Assembly (NCBI GenBank): GCA_963794165.1
Contig: CAWCCT010000012.1
Location: 1,240,001 to 1,304,000 of the forward strand
Direction of reading: 5' to 3'
DNA length: 64,000 nt
From: PALSA-350 sp963794165
GTDB lineage: Bacteria; Acidobacteriota; Terriglobia; Terriglobales; Acidobacteriaceae
Below, in pieces: positions 35,823-43,908 of this stretch. The notes beneath the pieces are model-generated. The model was given only the letters and a program-made list of their open reading frames with translations, was not told where the DNA came from and made no database searches. Both the position numbers and the translations under genes were made by a program. Numbering within the stretch: the first letter of the stretch is position 1; each line of letters starts with the position of its first letter.

Positions 35823-36380
35823 TACTTAGAAAGCTGAGCTGGCACCGGATCAGTACTCCACATGGATTCGACCCGGGCGCCTTCTGGCCAGGCCCACACT
35901 ACAAGCAGGGCGAGGAAGACCATCACGACTCCAACAATCGAAGGTCGGCGCGACGCAGCATGCCCACAGTATGCGCTCGGCGAGTATAAAAAGCCCCAGT
36001 CCGGAGACCAGGGCCAAGGCGTTCTGATTGTGAGCAACTATACGCCAAGCGGCGGATGCTTGTCGCCGGACGCCGAGTGGGTGAGTTGCCAGTAAGCTGA
36101 AGCCGCCTTGGGCGAAAAGTCGGCCCGGCCTCAAGCAACCTTCGCCAAAGGTTTTATGTCTTAACCCCTTGAGACTGGAAGCGGGTGATTCCAGGCTGCA
36201 GGCGACAGCCTCCTAACCTGGGGAGTGACGGGGGCTGTCGCCACTATTTGCCGTAGTTAGGTTGGGGCCTCTCCAGCCACGATCGGCTGCCCTGAGAGCG
36301 ACTGGCGCGCCGAATGACATGATGGTTTTTACGGGCTTTGGGTACACTTCGAGTCCTCGCCTTAAATGTCTGGAGGCAGC
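35823..36380. other. Gene-poor stretch with one hairpin
   Basis: 558 bp. A minus-strand frame at 35822-36037 has one hydrophobic helix (VVMVFLALLVVWAW) but no good start, so it may be a gene remnant. GGCGACAGCC (36201-36210) and GGCTGTCGCC (36233-36242) form a strong hairpin of unknown role. Confidence 0.45.
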
Positions 36381-36557
36381 ATGTCGGACACTAAGAGCCC
36401 CCAATTTGCATATCGTCGTAATGGCGATGGAAGCATTGATTCGATTTGTCTCACTTGTTACCTGACTGTTGCAAAGGGCCGGAACGAAGGCTCAGTTCAC
36501 GAGATGGAAAGGTTTCACCGTTGCGCGGGATCTCCTTGCCGTAGCAGCAGCCACTAG
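36381..36557 (+). CDS. Small TIDSIC-type Cys/His protein, copy 1
   Basis: ATG 36381 follows TGGAGGC. The 58 residues contain GDGSIDSICLTCYLTVA, then EMERFHRC: a CxxC and an HxC-type end that could form one zinc knuckle. The gene at 37095 encodes a paralogue with the same layout. Function unknown. Confidence 0.6.
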   Translation: MSDTKSPQFAYRRNGDGSIDSICLTCYLTVAKGRNEGSVHEMERFHRCAGSPCRSSSH

Positions 36558-36639
36558 ACGTGTTGGGCCCGCCCGAGGCGTCACTTGCTCACGTGCCGAT
36601 AAGATCGCGCATCGACGGAGCCAAGGACCAGAGCATTCG

Positions 36640-36924
36640 CTATTCCAGCGCCTCGGCCACCGCGCGCCGCAAATCCTCTGGCCAGACAAAGGTCTCCAAC
36701 ACCAGGGAGCGTGTGCCGGCCGGAAGTTTAGCCTGAATCCGGCGCTTCTCTTCCTGGCTAAGCGTCTGCGAAAGAATGACAAGGTCGAACCTGTCAGACT
36801 CTAATTTTTCGTCGACGTCTTCAGGCGTGGCAATCAGGGAATCGTAGTCCCACGACTTAAGCAACACCTGGCGAATCATAAGGAGGTCCACATCTATTCC
36901 AACGATCAGCACTCGATATTGCAT
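36640..36924 (-). CDS. Response-regulator-receiver-like protein
   Basis: 94 residues from ATG 36924: MQYRVLIVGIDVDLLMIRQV looks like the first strand and helix of a CheY-type receiver, RFDLVILSQTLSQEE the third strand. The phosphorylation Asp is replaced (VILSQ), so it may be a pseudo-receiver. No histidine kinase is nearby. Confidence 0.55.
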   Translation of the reverse strand: MQYRVLIVGIDVDLLMIRQVLLKSWDYDSLIATPEDVDEKLESDRFDLVILSQTLSQEEKRRIQAKLPAGTRSLVLETFVWPEDLRRAVAEALE

Positions 36925-37094
36925 GGTACTTATGGGACGATGAGGGTACACACTTAGACCCCTGACGGGCGCAGAAGCCCATGAGCCACTTAGGGCGCGA
37001 GTGGCAAAACCTGCAGAGGGAACTGACGCAAAATGGCGCTAGACCCGCTCGATCCTCTTGCTTCTAACTTGATGTCCTTAGGCAGGAGTGGTCA

Positions 37095-37328
37095 GTGTCG
37101 AATTCGAGAAGTGTTTATTTCAGCCAGTTCTTTCATCGCACAAATGCGGACGCAACTATCGACTCAATCTGTGGCTTTTGCTTTGACACAGTTGCGAGCG
37201 TAATCAAGGAGGAGGAGCTGCGTGTTCAAGAAGTGAACCACCGGTGCTCTGACAGGAAGCTCACCGAAATTGCCGAGCCACGTCGTTCCGGAATTCGACT
37301 CGTAGCTGGGCGTCGTCCCAAGTCTTGA
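37095..37328 (+). CDS. Small TIDSIC-type Cys/His protein, copy 2
   Basis: GTG 37095 follows AGGAG. 77 residues with FHRTNADATIDSICGFCFDT and VNHRCSD, the same CxxC...HxC design as the product at 36381 (shared N-D-x-x-IDSIC). A basic tail (RRSGIRLVAGRRP) follows. The two genes are separated by a divergent receiver-like gene. Confidence 0.6.
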   Translation: MSNSRSVYFSQFFHRTNADATIDSICGFCFDTVASVIKEEELRVQEVNHRCSDRKLTEIAEPRRSGIRLVAGRRPKS

Positions 37329-37445
37329 AGGTATCCCTGTGCATCCGGGCGCGCTCACGCTCTGGGGATGAGGATGTGGTGTCCGGCGTAAGCGTCCGAA
37401 GTTCCCCTCTAGCGCCAGGCGGGGTTTAGGCCCGAGGCTTATGTC

Positions 37446-37808
37446 ATGGAGCAGGCAGAGGGATTGGTGGCGGGACGTCGTGTCCGCAGGTGGCGGTCAG
37501 TGGCCGAGAAGCGCCGGATCGTCGAGCTGACGTTGGTGCCGGGCGCGAGCGTTGCGCTGGTGGCTAGAGGTCACGGGGTGAACGCCAACCAGGTATTCAA
37601 GTGGCGGCGCGACTTTGAACGGGGCGAGTTGTCGGAGCCGGTGTCAGCATCCGCGTCTTTGCTTCCGGTAGTGTTGTCTGGCGGAGCTAAGCCGCAAACG
37701 ACCTATGGATCCATCCACATCGAGTTTCCTGGCCGTGCGCTGATCAGCATCGAGAGTGGCGCTGATCCGACACTGTTACGTTCGGTTTTGGAGAGCTTGC
37801 GCAAGTGA
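37446..37808 (+). CDS. tnpA: IS66 accessory protein TnpA
   Basis: 120 residues; helix-turn-helix with RRIVELTLVPGASVALVARG then HGVNANQVFKWRRDF, the usual IS66 OrfA form. It binds DNA and is needed together with TnpB for IS66 movement. ATGA overlap-type coupling to tnpB at 37805-37808. Confidence 0.9.
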   Translation: MEQAEGLVAGRRVRRWRSVAEKRRIVELTLVPGASVALVARGHGVNANQVFKWRRDFERGELSEPVSASASLLPVVLSGGAKPQTTYGSIHIEFPGRALISIESGADPTLLRSVLESLRK

Positions 37809-38152
37809 TCGAACTTCGTACTGGAACGAGGATATGGATTGCCGCCGGCGTGACGGATATGCGCCGCGGCTTTGATGGGTTGAGTGCGCAGGTGCAGACG
37901 GTTCTGGAGCAGCAGCCATTCTCCGGCCATGTGTTCGTTTTTCGCGGGCGGAGAGGTGACATCGTAAAGCTTCTTTGGTTCGATGGAGACGGCCTATGTC
38001 TGTTTGCTAAGCGTCTGGAGAAGGGCCGCTTTATCTGGCCACAAGCTTCCCAAGGATCTGTTTCTCTGACCCGTGCGCAGCTTTCGATGCTGCTGGAAGG
38101 CATCGATTGGCGTAGTCCGAAGAGGACCTGGACACCCGAGCTGGCGGTATGA
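37805..38152 (+). CDS. tnpB: IS66 accessory protein TnpB (Orf2)
   Basis: 115 residues with the family signature AAGVTDMRRGFDGLSAQV and VFRGRRGDIVKLLWFDGDG, KRLEKGRF. A characteristic of all IS66 elements; role in transposition not understood. Overlaps tnpA by four bases. Confidence 0.93.
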   Translation: MIELRTGTRIWIAAGVTDMRRGFDGLSAQVQTVLEQQPFSGHVFVFRGRRGDIVKLLWFDGDGLCLFAKRLEKGRFIWPQASQGSVSLTRAQLSMLLEGIDWRSPKRTWTPELAV

Positions 38153-38228
38153 GTGACAAGAGAGATTCTCCTGTATTCATGCGGGTTTTATGCTCTACTA
38201 GCTGCACCGTTCGTGCCATACTGCAGTC

Positions 38229-39797
38229 GTGATTTCTACTCGATTGCCGAATCTCGATACGCTTGATATCGAAGCATTGAAGGCGCTGGTCATTGCGCAG
38301 CACAGCGAGTCTCTCAGACAGCACGAATCGAGCCATCAGCAGATCGAACATCTGAAGCTGGTGATCGAGAAGTACCGGCGGATGATCTTCGGCAGCAAGA
38401 GCGAGAAGCTGAAGGGGCAGCTGGAACAGCTTGAGTTTCAGCTGGAAGAACTGGAGACGGAGCAGGCTGCAAGCGAAGCGGCACAGCCAAGTTCTTCTCG
38501 GACAACAACCAAGTCTCGGCCTCGTGCTCCGCGCAAGCCTTTACCGGAGGATCTTCCGCGTGAAGTCATCACGCATCTTCCCGCGCACACCTGCTGTCCG
38601 GATTGTGGTGGCGCGTTGCGTCAGTTCGGCGAAGATGTATCCGAGCAACTGGAACGCATCCCGGCTACCTACAAGGTGATTCAACATGTGCGGCCGAAGT
38701 TCGCCTGCGCGGCCTGCGAACAGGTAGTGGAAGCACCTGCGCCGGCGCGGCCGATTGATCACGGCTTGCCGGGCCCCAGTCTGTTGGCGCATGTGCTGGT
38801 CTCGAAGTTCGCAGATCACTTGCCTCTGTATCGGCAGTCCGAGATTTATGCTCGGGAAGGAATCGACCTTAGCCGCTCTACGTTGGCCGGATGGGTAGGT
38901 GCGGCCAGTGAGTTGCTCGCGCCGTTAGTCGATCAGATCAAATGCCATGTCATGGCAGGGTCGAAGATTCACGCCGATGACACCCCCGTTCCAGTGCTCG
39001 CTCCCGGCACCGGCAAAACCAAGACGGCCAGGCTGTGGACCTATGTCCGTGATGATCGGCCTGCCGGCTCTCAGACCGCACCGGCGGTATGGTTCTGCTA
39101 TTCCCAGGATCGCAAGGGCGAACATCCGCGCCAGCATCTGAAGGATTTCAGAGGCGCGCTGCAGGCCGATGCCTACTCAGGGTTCCATCATCTCTATGGT
39201 GATGGCGCCATCTATGAGGTCGCGTGTTGGGCTCACGCCAGGCGCAAGTTCTACGACATCCACCTGGCTCATGCTTCGCCCACGACGACCGAGGCGATGG
39301 CGCGCATCGGAGCACTGTACGGAATCGAGGAGGAGATTCGCGGCAAGCCGGCCGAGCTGCGCTGCGCGGTACGTCAAGCTCGCGCCCGGCCACTTCTGGA
39401 CAGTCTTCGGAACTGGATGGAGAAGGCGCTGGGCTCCCTCTCTAGCAAGAGCGAGACGGCAGCAGCCATCCGATACGCGCTCTCCCACTGGCGGGCTCTG
39501 ACACGCTACGTCGATGATGGGTCATTGGAGATAGACAACAGTGCTGCGGAACGGTCTTTACGCGCGGTAGTCATGGGGCGAAAAAACTATCTTTTCATGG
39601 GATCCGACTCCGGAGGACAACGCGCCGCAGCCCTCTACAGCCTGATCGGCACTGCCAAACTCAATGCACTTGATCCGGTCCTCTATCTTCGCACTGTCCT
39701 CGATCAGATCCCCGAACACCCCATCAATCAAATCGAGCAACTCCTGCCCTGGAATTTAGCTCTCTCACTCCAAAACCATCCTTCCAAAGCCGCTTAG
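38229..39797 (+). CDS. tnpC: IS66 transposase TnpC
   Basis: 522 residues from GTG 38229. N-terminal leucine-zipper-like helix, then the zinc ribbon CPDCGGALR...CAACEQ, then the DDE core with HADDTPVPVL, LQADAYSGF and the Glu in DNSAAERSLR, and the C-terminal IS66 segment. Catalyses cutting and joining of the ends. Intact. Confidence 0.93.
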   Translation: MISTRLPNLDTLDIEALKALVIAQHSESLRQHESSHQQIEHLKLVIEKYRRMIFGSKSEKLKGQLEQLEFQLEELETEQAASEAAQPSSSRTTTKSRPRAPRKPLPEDLPREVITHLPAHTCCPDCGGALRQFGEDVSEQLERIPATYKVIQHVRPKFACAACEQVVEAPAPARPIDHGLPGPSLLAHVLVSKFADHLPLYRQSEIYAREGIDLSRSTLAGWVGAASELLAPLVDQIKCHVMAGSKIHADDTPVPVLAPGTGKTKTARLWTYVRDDRPAGSQTAPAVWFCYSQDRKGEHPRQHLKDFRGALQADAYSGFHHLYGDGAIYEVACWAHARRKFYDIHLAHASPTTTEAMARIGALYGIEEEIRGKPAELRCAVRQARARPLLDSLRNWMEKALGSLSSKSETAAAIRYALSHWRALTRYVDDGSLEIDNSAAERSLRAVVMGRKNYLFMGSDSGGQRAAALYSLIGTAKLNALDPVLYLRTVLDQIPEHPINQIEQLLPWNLALSLQNHPSKAA

Positions 39798-39902
39798 TCA
39801 CGCAACAGGTGTCCACTAAAAATAAGTGGACACTTCCAGCACACGCTTCATGATTCGTTCAAGAGGGAAACTTCGGACGCTTACTGTCCGGCTAAGGACG
39901 TG

Positions 39903-40091
39903 TCAGTATCTCGAGGGTCGGGGCGTGCCCAGCGGCCACGGTGGAAGAAGTATGCTCTCAGTGTCCCAGCAGTCCGCACAGCGCCCGTCATACCGATTGC
40001 CGTGAAGAGTGCACAGCATGTTTGGGCAGTCTTCCTTGGAGCACTTCGCAAGATTCACTGTGGTCCAACAGATCGAACATCTCGGCTGCAT
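39903..40091 (-). CDS. Small cysteine-rich protein
   Basis: 62 residues with CSIC, a central CSKEDCPNMLC, a His, and CADC: a cross-brace-like pattern that could hold two zinc ions. ATG 40091. It ends 10 bp from the IS66 target site. Family unknown. Confidence 0.5.
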   Translation of the reverse strand: MQPRCSICWTTVNLAKCSKEDCPNMLCTLHGNRYDGRCADCWDTESILLPPWPLGTPRPSRY

Positions 40092-40282
40092 CGAGAGCCT
40101 CGCACTGAAGTGTAAGGCTCGCTAACTCAAAGTATTCGACGACAAATTGTGCCAATCATCCGAGGCTGGCTGGGCGAGCGCTGCTATCTGTGCAAAACAG
40201 GGTACAGAACTTTCCGCTATGCTCTCAGCGGAAGTGAGCGAACAGAAACCTTGTGAAGCATGCGGCGAGCCGATGATAGAAG

Positions 40283-40531
40283 ATGCCGGAAATCAAATAC
40301 AAACCACCCTACGAGTTCTCGACCCACATCGGCGCTGCGTGCGCTCGGCAGATGCGAACGTTTGTGGATCTTGCGGAGAAGCTGAAGATGCCGGTGGAGG
40401 ATCTTATGCGGCAGTGCAACGGCAAGGTCTCGCCGTCCAGGTTCCTGGTTAAAGGTCTGGCAAAGGAGTTGGGCATTGATGAGTCATTCCTGAACCGTCT
40501 TGCTGACGAGGTCCGGAAGGATCTCGGGTAG
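40283..40531 (+). CDS. Small helical hypothetical protein
   Basis: 82 residues, mostly helical, with a helix-turn-helix-like stretch LAEKLKMPVEDLMRQCNG. No ribosome binding site of note. An overlapping frame starting at 40219 contains CEACGE but runs into this gene out of frame, so a decayed zinc-ribbon gene may precede it. Confidence 0.5.
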   Translation: MPEIKYKPPYEFSTHIGAACARQMRTFVDLAEKLKMPVEDLMRQCNGKVSPSRFLVKGLAKELGIDESFLNRLADEVRKDLG

Positions 40532-40580
40532 CTCAGGGGGACTGCCGGCAGCCACCGGGGTCAAGGCTTATACTCTGCGC

Positions 40581-40922
40581 ATGATCGATTCACTTTCCGC
40601 CCTTTCTCTCTATAGACAGCTTGAGGCGTTAGAAAATTATCTGACGAACGTGAAGGACGACAAGGTAGATCAATTCTTGGCAGCATTAAACAACCAGACA
40701 TCCTTCAACCACATTTTGAATGTGATAACAGAGCAGTGCCAAGACGCTCCCGAATACCTCAAGAGCTTCGCCCATATCGAATCGGCGAGCATCCCAAAAG
40801 GTCTTGATAATTCTGCCTACCCGAGATTTTTTGCTAAAGTGCAGATGTTGAAACAGGCCGTCGGCGCAGTCATTGAGCTATCGATGCCTCCAGAACAAAA
40901 GCGCCAGATAGGTTTTCGTTGA
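40581..40922 (+). CDS. Hypothetical helical protein
   Basis: 113 residues, all helical, e.g. ALSLYRQLEALENYLTNV. TATACT (40569-40574) is six bases before the ATG and no ribosome binding site is seen, again pointing to a leaderless transcript. No family recognised. Confidence 0.5.
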   Translation: MIDSLSALSLYRQLEALENYLTNVKDDKVDQFLAALNNQTSFNHILNVITEQCQDAPEYLKSFAHIESASIPKGLDNSAYPRFFAKVQMLKQAVGAVIELSMPPEQKRQIGFR

Positions 40923-41169
40923 GAACCCGTGGTCTAGAATGTGGCCAGAAGTGGCTAAGCGCACATCCACGGTTGCATACATGGATTCGCGGTTGCCATC
41001 TCCGCGCAGCAACAGAGCAGTGCCCGTTGGTCAGCACTGAGTTGACCAGCCCAGGCTCAGCCTCTCGCCGGCCTTCGCGCCCGCGCCATGGTCCGGGAGT
41101 CAGCACAAAGACATTGTCGCCAGACTTCACTGTGTAAAGCGCCCTCACAGAGCCTACAAAAGAACAAAA

Positions 41170-41187
41170 GCCCGCTTACCAGCGGGC
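41170..41187 (-). terminator. Rho-independent terminator
   Basis: GCCCGCT-TACC-AGCGGGC is a perfect seven-pair hairpin; on the minus strand it is followed by TTTTGTTCTTTTGT. It ends the two-gene membrane protein operon at 41218-41889. Confidence 0.8.
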
Positions 41188-41217
41188 TTCGGTATGAATC
41201 TGCATTCGTACGCAGGA

Positions 41218-41412
41218 TTAGATGTGATCTAAGGGAGTGTCCTCATCCCTATTGGAATGTTTATCGTTATACCTCATTACAGCCCCGGCTCCAGCTGCCA
41301 AAACGCCAGCTGTAATCACGACCGGCTCAATGAAGATCGCTCCGGCTGCACCCAGCGCGGCACCAGAAAGCATGAGGCCTGCCTCAAGTGCCAGCTTTTT
41401 TCTATCAGACAT
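41218..41412 (-). CDS. Small membrane protein
   Basis: 64 residues from ATG 41412 (a TTG at 41424 is possible). Two adjoining Ala/Gly-rich hydrophobic helices (LEAGLMLSGAALGAAGAIF and VVITAGVLAAGAGAV) make a hairpin, followed by a charged tail. It is the second gene of an operon with the gene at 41455. Confidence 0.5.
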   Translation of the reverse strand: MSDRKKLALEAGLMLSGAALGAAGAIFIEPVVITAGVLAAGAGAVMRYNDKHSNRDEDTPLDHI

Positions 41413-41454
41413 CGAATTTTCCAACTCTCACCCCGGATTTTTCCCGGGTCGCAT

Positions 41455-41889
41455 TTAGGGAGGCATTAACAGAAGCGCTCCGACTAGTGTTGCCAATCCT
41501 ATAATGTTTGAGACTCCCAGCAGGAAGAAAAGTTGCTTTTTATTGCTGGTCGTGGGAGAGTGCGCGCCGTAGTCCTGATGAAACGATAGAGCAATATAGA
41601 AACAAATCAATCCAAAAACGGCGATCGCTACGTTACCTCCGATTAGCTTTTTCCATAATAGATTCATTACCTTGTCTGATTTAAGCAAATCCGCAAAATT
41701 GACCAAAGCTCCAGAAACTCCAGCAAGGCTCAGCTCCGACCCCACGTAAAAATCCGTACGTACCCAATTCGGTCCCCTTGCGATCTTTTTCCCTACAACG
41801 CCGATGACGACAACCGCTAGAGGCACTCCAAGGCCCACCCAATACCGATACGCGGTGAATAGCTCAGAAACGCTATTAGCATCATCCAT
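41455..41889 (-). CDS. Membrane protein with four hydrophobic segments
   Basis: 144 residues with membrane helices near 16-34, 52-70 (weak), 82-102 and 120-142, and a cytosolic loop GKKIARGPNWVRTD. No domain recognised. Co-transcribed with a small hairpin membrane protein and closed by a strong terminator; such two-gene membrane units in islands can be phage-exclusion or toxin functions, but this is only inference. Confidence 0.55.
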   Translation of the reverse strand: MDDANSVSELFTAYRYWVGLGVPLAVVVIGVVGKKIARGPNWVRTDFYVGSELSLAGVSGALVNFADLLKSDKVMNLLWKKLIGGNVAIAVFGLICFYIALSFHQDYGAHSPTTSNKKQLFFLLGVSNIIGLATLVGALLLMPP

Positions 41890-42022
41890 GCATCAGGTCC
41901 TCAGGCGCGATAGGGCCGTTCAACCGTACTCGATTTAGCGCATAAATGCAATGGTTTCAATCGCATGACACGCAAAGGTGATCACAGGTGCCCAACCGAC
42001 AAGCAAGAATAAAGAGAGTAGC

Positions 42023-42298
42023 TCACGGGCGTCTCAGCCTCGCGTACTGATCTGATGAGAGCCTCAGGTATACGCCACCTCTGCCGTTCTCAATCGCGGC
42101 CTCCAACATCTGCCGGCTCTCCGAGTCGCCCCAGGCTTCCCCGCGCCGCGCCAGCTCCCGGATCTTCTCCGGGTCTGTGAACGTCAGCTTTCTGGGCAAT
42201 GGCGTCTTTAGATCTGCTTCGAGGAACTGAACCTGCCAGCCTTCACGCTGGAAGAAGATCATGTAAACGCGATGGCTCGGCCTGTCGTAGCGAGACAT
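42023..42298 (-). CDS. Conserved small hypothetical protein
   Basis: ATG 42298 gives 91 residues starting MSRYDRPSHRVYMIFFQREG and ending LRLSSDQYARLRR. I recall near relatives in several acidobacterial genomes, always of unknown function. A longer frame to 42397 overlaps the HigBA operator region and is not favoured. Confidence 0.65.
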   Translation of the reverse strand: MSRYDRPSHRVYMIFFQREGWQVQFLEADLKTPLPRKLTFTDPEKIRELARRGEAWGDSESRQMLEAAIENGRGGVYLRLSSDQYARLRRP

Positions 42299-42376
42299 GT
42301 AGACAGTTAAGGGGAATAAAAGGCGAACATGTCCATAGGTGGGGTCGGAGTGGCCGCCTCCGGTCACACAAAAGTT

Positions 42377-42428
42377 TTCGCAAAATGCGAAGTCCACCCT
42401 TGAAAGTTCGCGAAATGCGAAGTACAGT
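42377..42428 (+). promoter_or_regulatory. HigBA promoter with two operators
   Basis: TTCGC-AAAAT-GCGAA (42377-42391) and TTCGC-GAAAT-GCGAA (42407-42421) are two palindromes exactly 30 bp apart, three helical turns. The second fills the 17-bp spacer between -35 TTGAAA (42400-42405) and -10 TACAGT (42423-42428). Binding of the antitoxin there would block RNA polymerase. Confidence 0.75.
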
Positions 42429-42454
42429 AATTGTAGCTAAGAGGGCCACCTGGT

Positions 42455-42742
42455 TTGCGGGTTATCACTCGAAGGAAGCTCAAGGAGGCGGCCACGGAGC
42501 ATGGCGATTTGGCTGGACCGCTGGATGCATGGCATCGGATCGCGAAGAGGGCAGATTGGGGCTCTCTTGAGGACGTAAGGCGTGAGTTGCCTTCGACGGA
42601 CGGGGTGGAAAAGTACACAGTCTTCAATATCAAGGGCGGCAATTACAGGCTGATTTCGGAGATCAACTACCTAACGAAACTGGTGTTTATCCGAGAAGTG
42701 CTCACGCATGATGAGTATGACCGGGGAAGGTGGAAGAAATGA
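42455..42742 (+). CDS. higB: HigB-type mRNA interferase toxin
   Basis: 95 residues of the RelE-like HigB family: MRVITRRKLKEA, LDAWHRIAKRADW, YTVFNIKGGNYRLI and FIREVLTHDEYDRG are all present. In the family it cuts mRNA on the ribosome. The start is TTG 42455, nine bases after AAGAGGG, about 20 nt from the predicted transcript start. Toxin-first order and ATGA overlap with higA are usual. Confidence 0.9.
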   Translation: MRVITRRKLKEAATEHGDLAGPLDAWHRIAKRADWGSLEDVRRELPSTDGVEKYTVFNIKGGNYRLISEINYLTKLVFIREVLTHDEYDRGRWKK

Positions 42743-43137
42743 GCGTACTGGAAAGTCCCACATATGCAGAGCTGCTCGCAAAGGCCGCCCCGACGGTGAT
42801 TCATACCGAAGAGGAAAACGAGCGTTACACGGCGATGCTCTATGAGCTGAGCCAGAACCATGGCGACTTGAGCACAGACGAGAGAAAGCTAGCGGATCTA
42901 CTCGCGCTACTGATCGAGGATTTTGAAGAGAAGCACTATCAGTTGCCGAGAGCCGCGCCGCTCGAAGTAATCTCTTTCCTCATGGACCAGCACAGTCTCA
43001 AGCAAAAAGACCTGGTGGACGTGTTCGGCACAGCAAGCATTGTCTCCGAAGTGCTGAGCGGGAAGCGAGACCTGGCCAAGGATCACATCGCCCGGCTGAG
43101 CGAGCGCTTTCATGTTTCACCGGAGCTGTTTTTCTAA
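42739..43137 (+). CDS. higA: HigA-type antitoxin
   Basis: 132 residues from ATG 42739 (overlap with higB). The N-terminal half is acidic and helical for toxin binding; the C-terminal XRE-type helix-turn-helix (LMDQHSLKQKDLVDVFG, VSEVLSGKRD, HIARLSERF) binds DNA. It probably represses its own promoter at the two palindromes upstream. Confidence 0.9.
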   Translation: MSVLESPTYAELLAKAAPTVIHTEEENERYTAMLYELSQNHGDLSTDERKLADLLALLIEDFEEKHYQLPRAAPLEVISFLMDQHSLKQKDLVDVFGTASIVSEVLSGKRDLAKDHIARLSERFHVSPELFF

Positions 43138-43153
43138 GGGCCCGGAGGTTTTC

Positions 43154-43408
43154 GTGTTGATTCGAGAAAGAAAATTGATCGAAGATAAAGACATCAAGGG
43201 ATACAGATGCAACGCTTGTAACTGGAAGCGATCACAACTGGCCCCCGAAGCGTGGGAGGTACATCCCCGAACGGCATTTGACGTACATATTTGCGCTGAT
43301 TTCCCCTTAACGTCCAATCAAGAATTGCAGCGAATCCCGGGTTGGGAGAACGACGAGCGGATCAGGCGTATGACTGCTCTTGAAGAATCTTTGAAATCGT
43401 CTCATTGA
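43154..43408 (+). CDS. Small zinc-ribbon-like protein
   Basis: 84 residues from GTG 43154, which follows CGGAGG. YRCNACNWKR is a rubredoxin-like knuckle; a second metal ligand pair may be His/Cys (FDVHICADF). Eighteen bases after higA, so possibly in the same transcript. Function unknown. Confidence 0.55.
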   Translation: MLIRERKLIEDKDIKGYRCNACNWKRSQLAPEAWEVHPRTAFDVHICADFPLTSNQELQRIPGWENDERIRRMTALEESLKSSH

Positions 43409-43545
43409 ATAGTCAACCTGGGTTGCGAAGGGATGCCGGCACGCTGGGGGCTTCGCTGCTGAGGCCCTTGCCAAATCGGTTAGGCTCTTCACCGACCGAA
43501 ACGTCCTAGAGCCTGCCAGCGACGGAACCTGATACGCTGTCCGGC

Positions 43546-43908
43546 ATGAAAGTAGCCCTCCCACTTACCCTCTTACTTTTCTTGCTGGCGTTCAACTTTG
43601 AGAGTTCGTTCGCTGGTGTTCTTGAGACCAGCAGTGACCTCAGGGACGTGTGTGGAGCAATACCCCCAAATCTCGACTCAATGACCCCTATGCAAGGTGT
43701 AAAAAGCATGGCTTGCGTGGGGTACCTCAGTGGGGTTGTTGACGGCTGGGTTCTAGCTGGGAAGCCACTTTGCACGCCGATAAAGATGTCACGATCTGAA
43801 TCGGCTTTAGCCGTGGATAAATACATAGACGAACACCCGGAGGAACTTCACCTGCCACCCGCTGCGTTGGTCATCAAGGCTTTTAATCACGCGTGGCCGT
43901 GCAAGTGA
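43546..43908 (+). CDS. Rap1a/Tai-like secreted protein
   Basis: 120 residues: signal peptide (LPLTLLLFLLAFNFESSFA), then ACVGYLSGVVDGWVLAG with CTPIKMS, KYIDEHPEELHLPPAALV and a final C, the pattern of Rap1a/Tai immunity proteins, whose cysteines pair. In that family members guard against type VI amidase toxins; no such toxin is visible here, so it may be an orphan guard. Its end overlaps the convergent integrase gene by 26 bases. Confidence 0.7.
   Translation: MKVALPLTLLLFLLAFNFESSFAGVLETSSDLRDVCGAIPPNLDSMTPMQGVKSMACVGYLSGVVDGWVLAGKPLCTPIKMSRSESALAVDKYIDEHPEELHLPPAALVIKAFNHAWPCK

Larger units (their letters stand above)
37388..39884 (+). mobile_element. Intact IS66-family element, 2,497 bp
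   Basis: Terminal inverted repeats GTAAGCGTCCGAAG (37388-37401) and CTTCGGACGCTTAC (39871-39884) continue with few mismatches to about 22 bp. The 8-bp target duplication TGTCCGGC is exact at 37380-37387 and 39885-39892, as known for IS66. All three genes (tnpA, tnpB, tnpC) are intact. The target appears intergenic. Confidence 0.95.

Noticed and set aside
35822..36037. Minus-strand frame with a hydrophobic helix
   Set aside because: No credible start codon; probably chance or a remnant.
40147..40452. Plus-strand frame containing CEACGE
   Set aside because: It overlaps the better-supported gene at 40283 out of frame; might be a decayed zinc-ribbon gene but cannot be shown.
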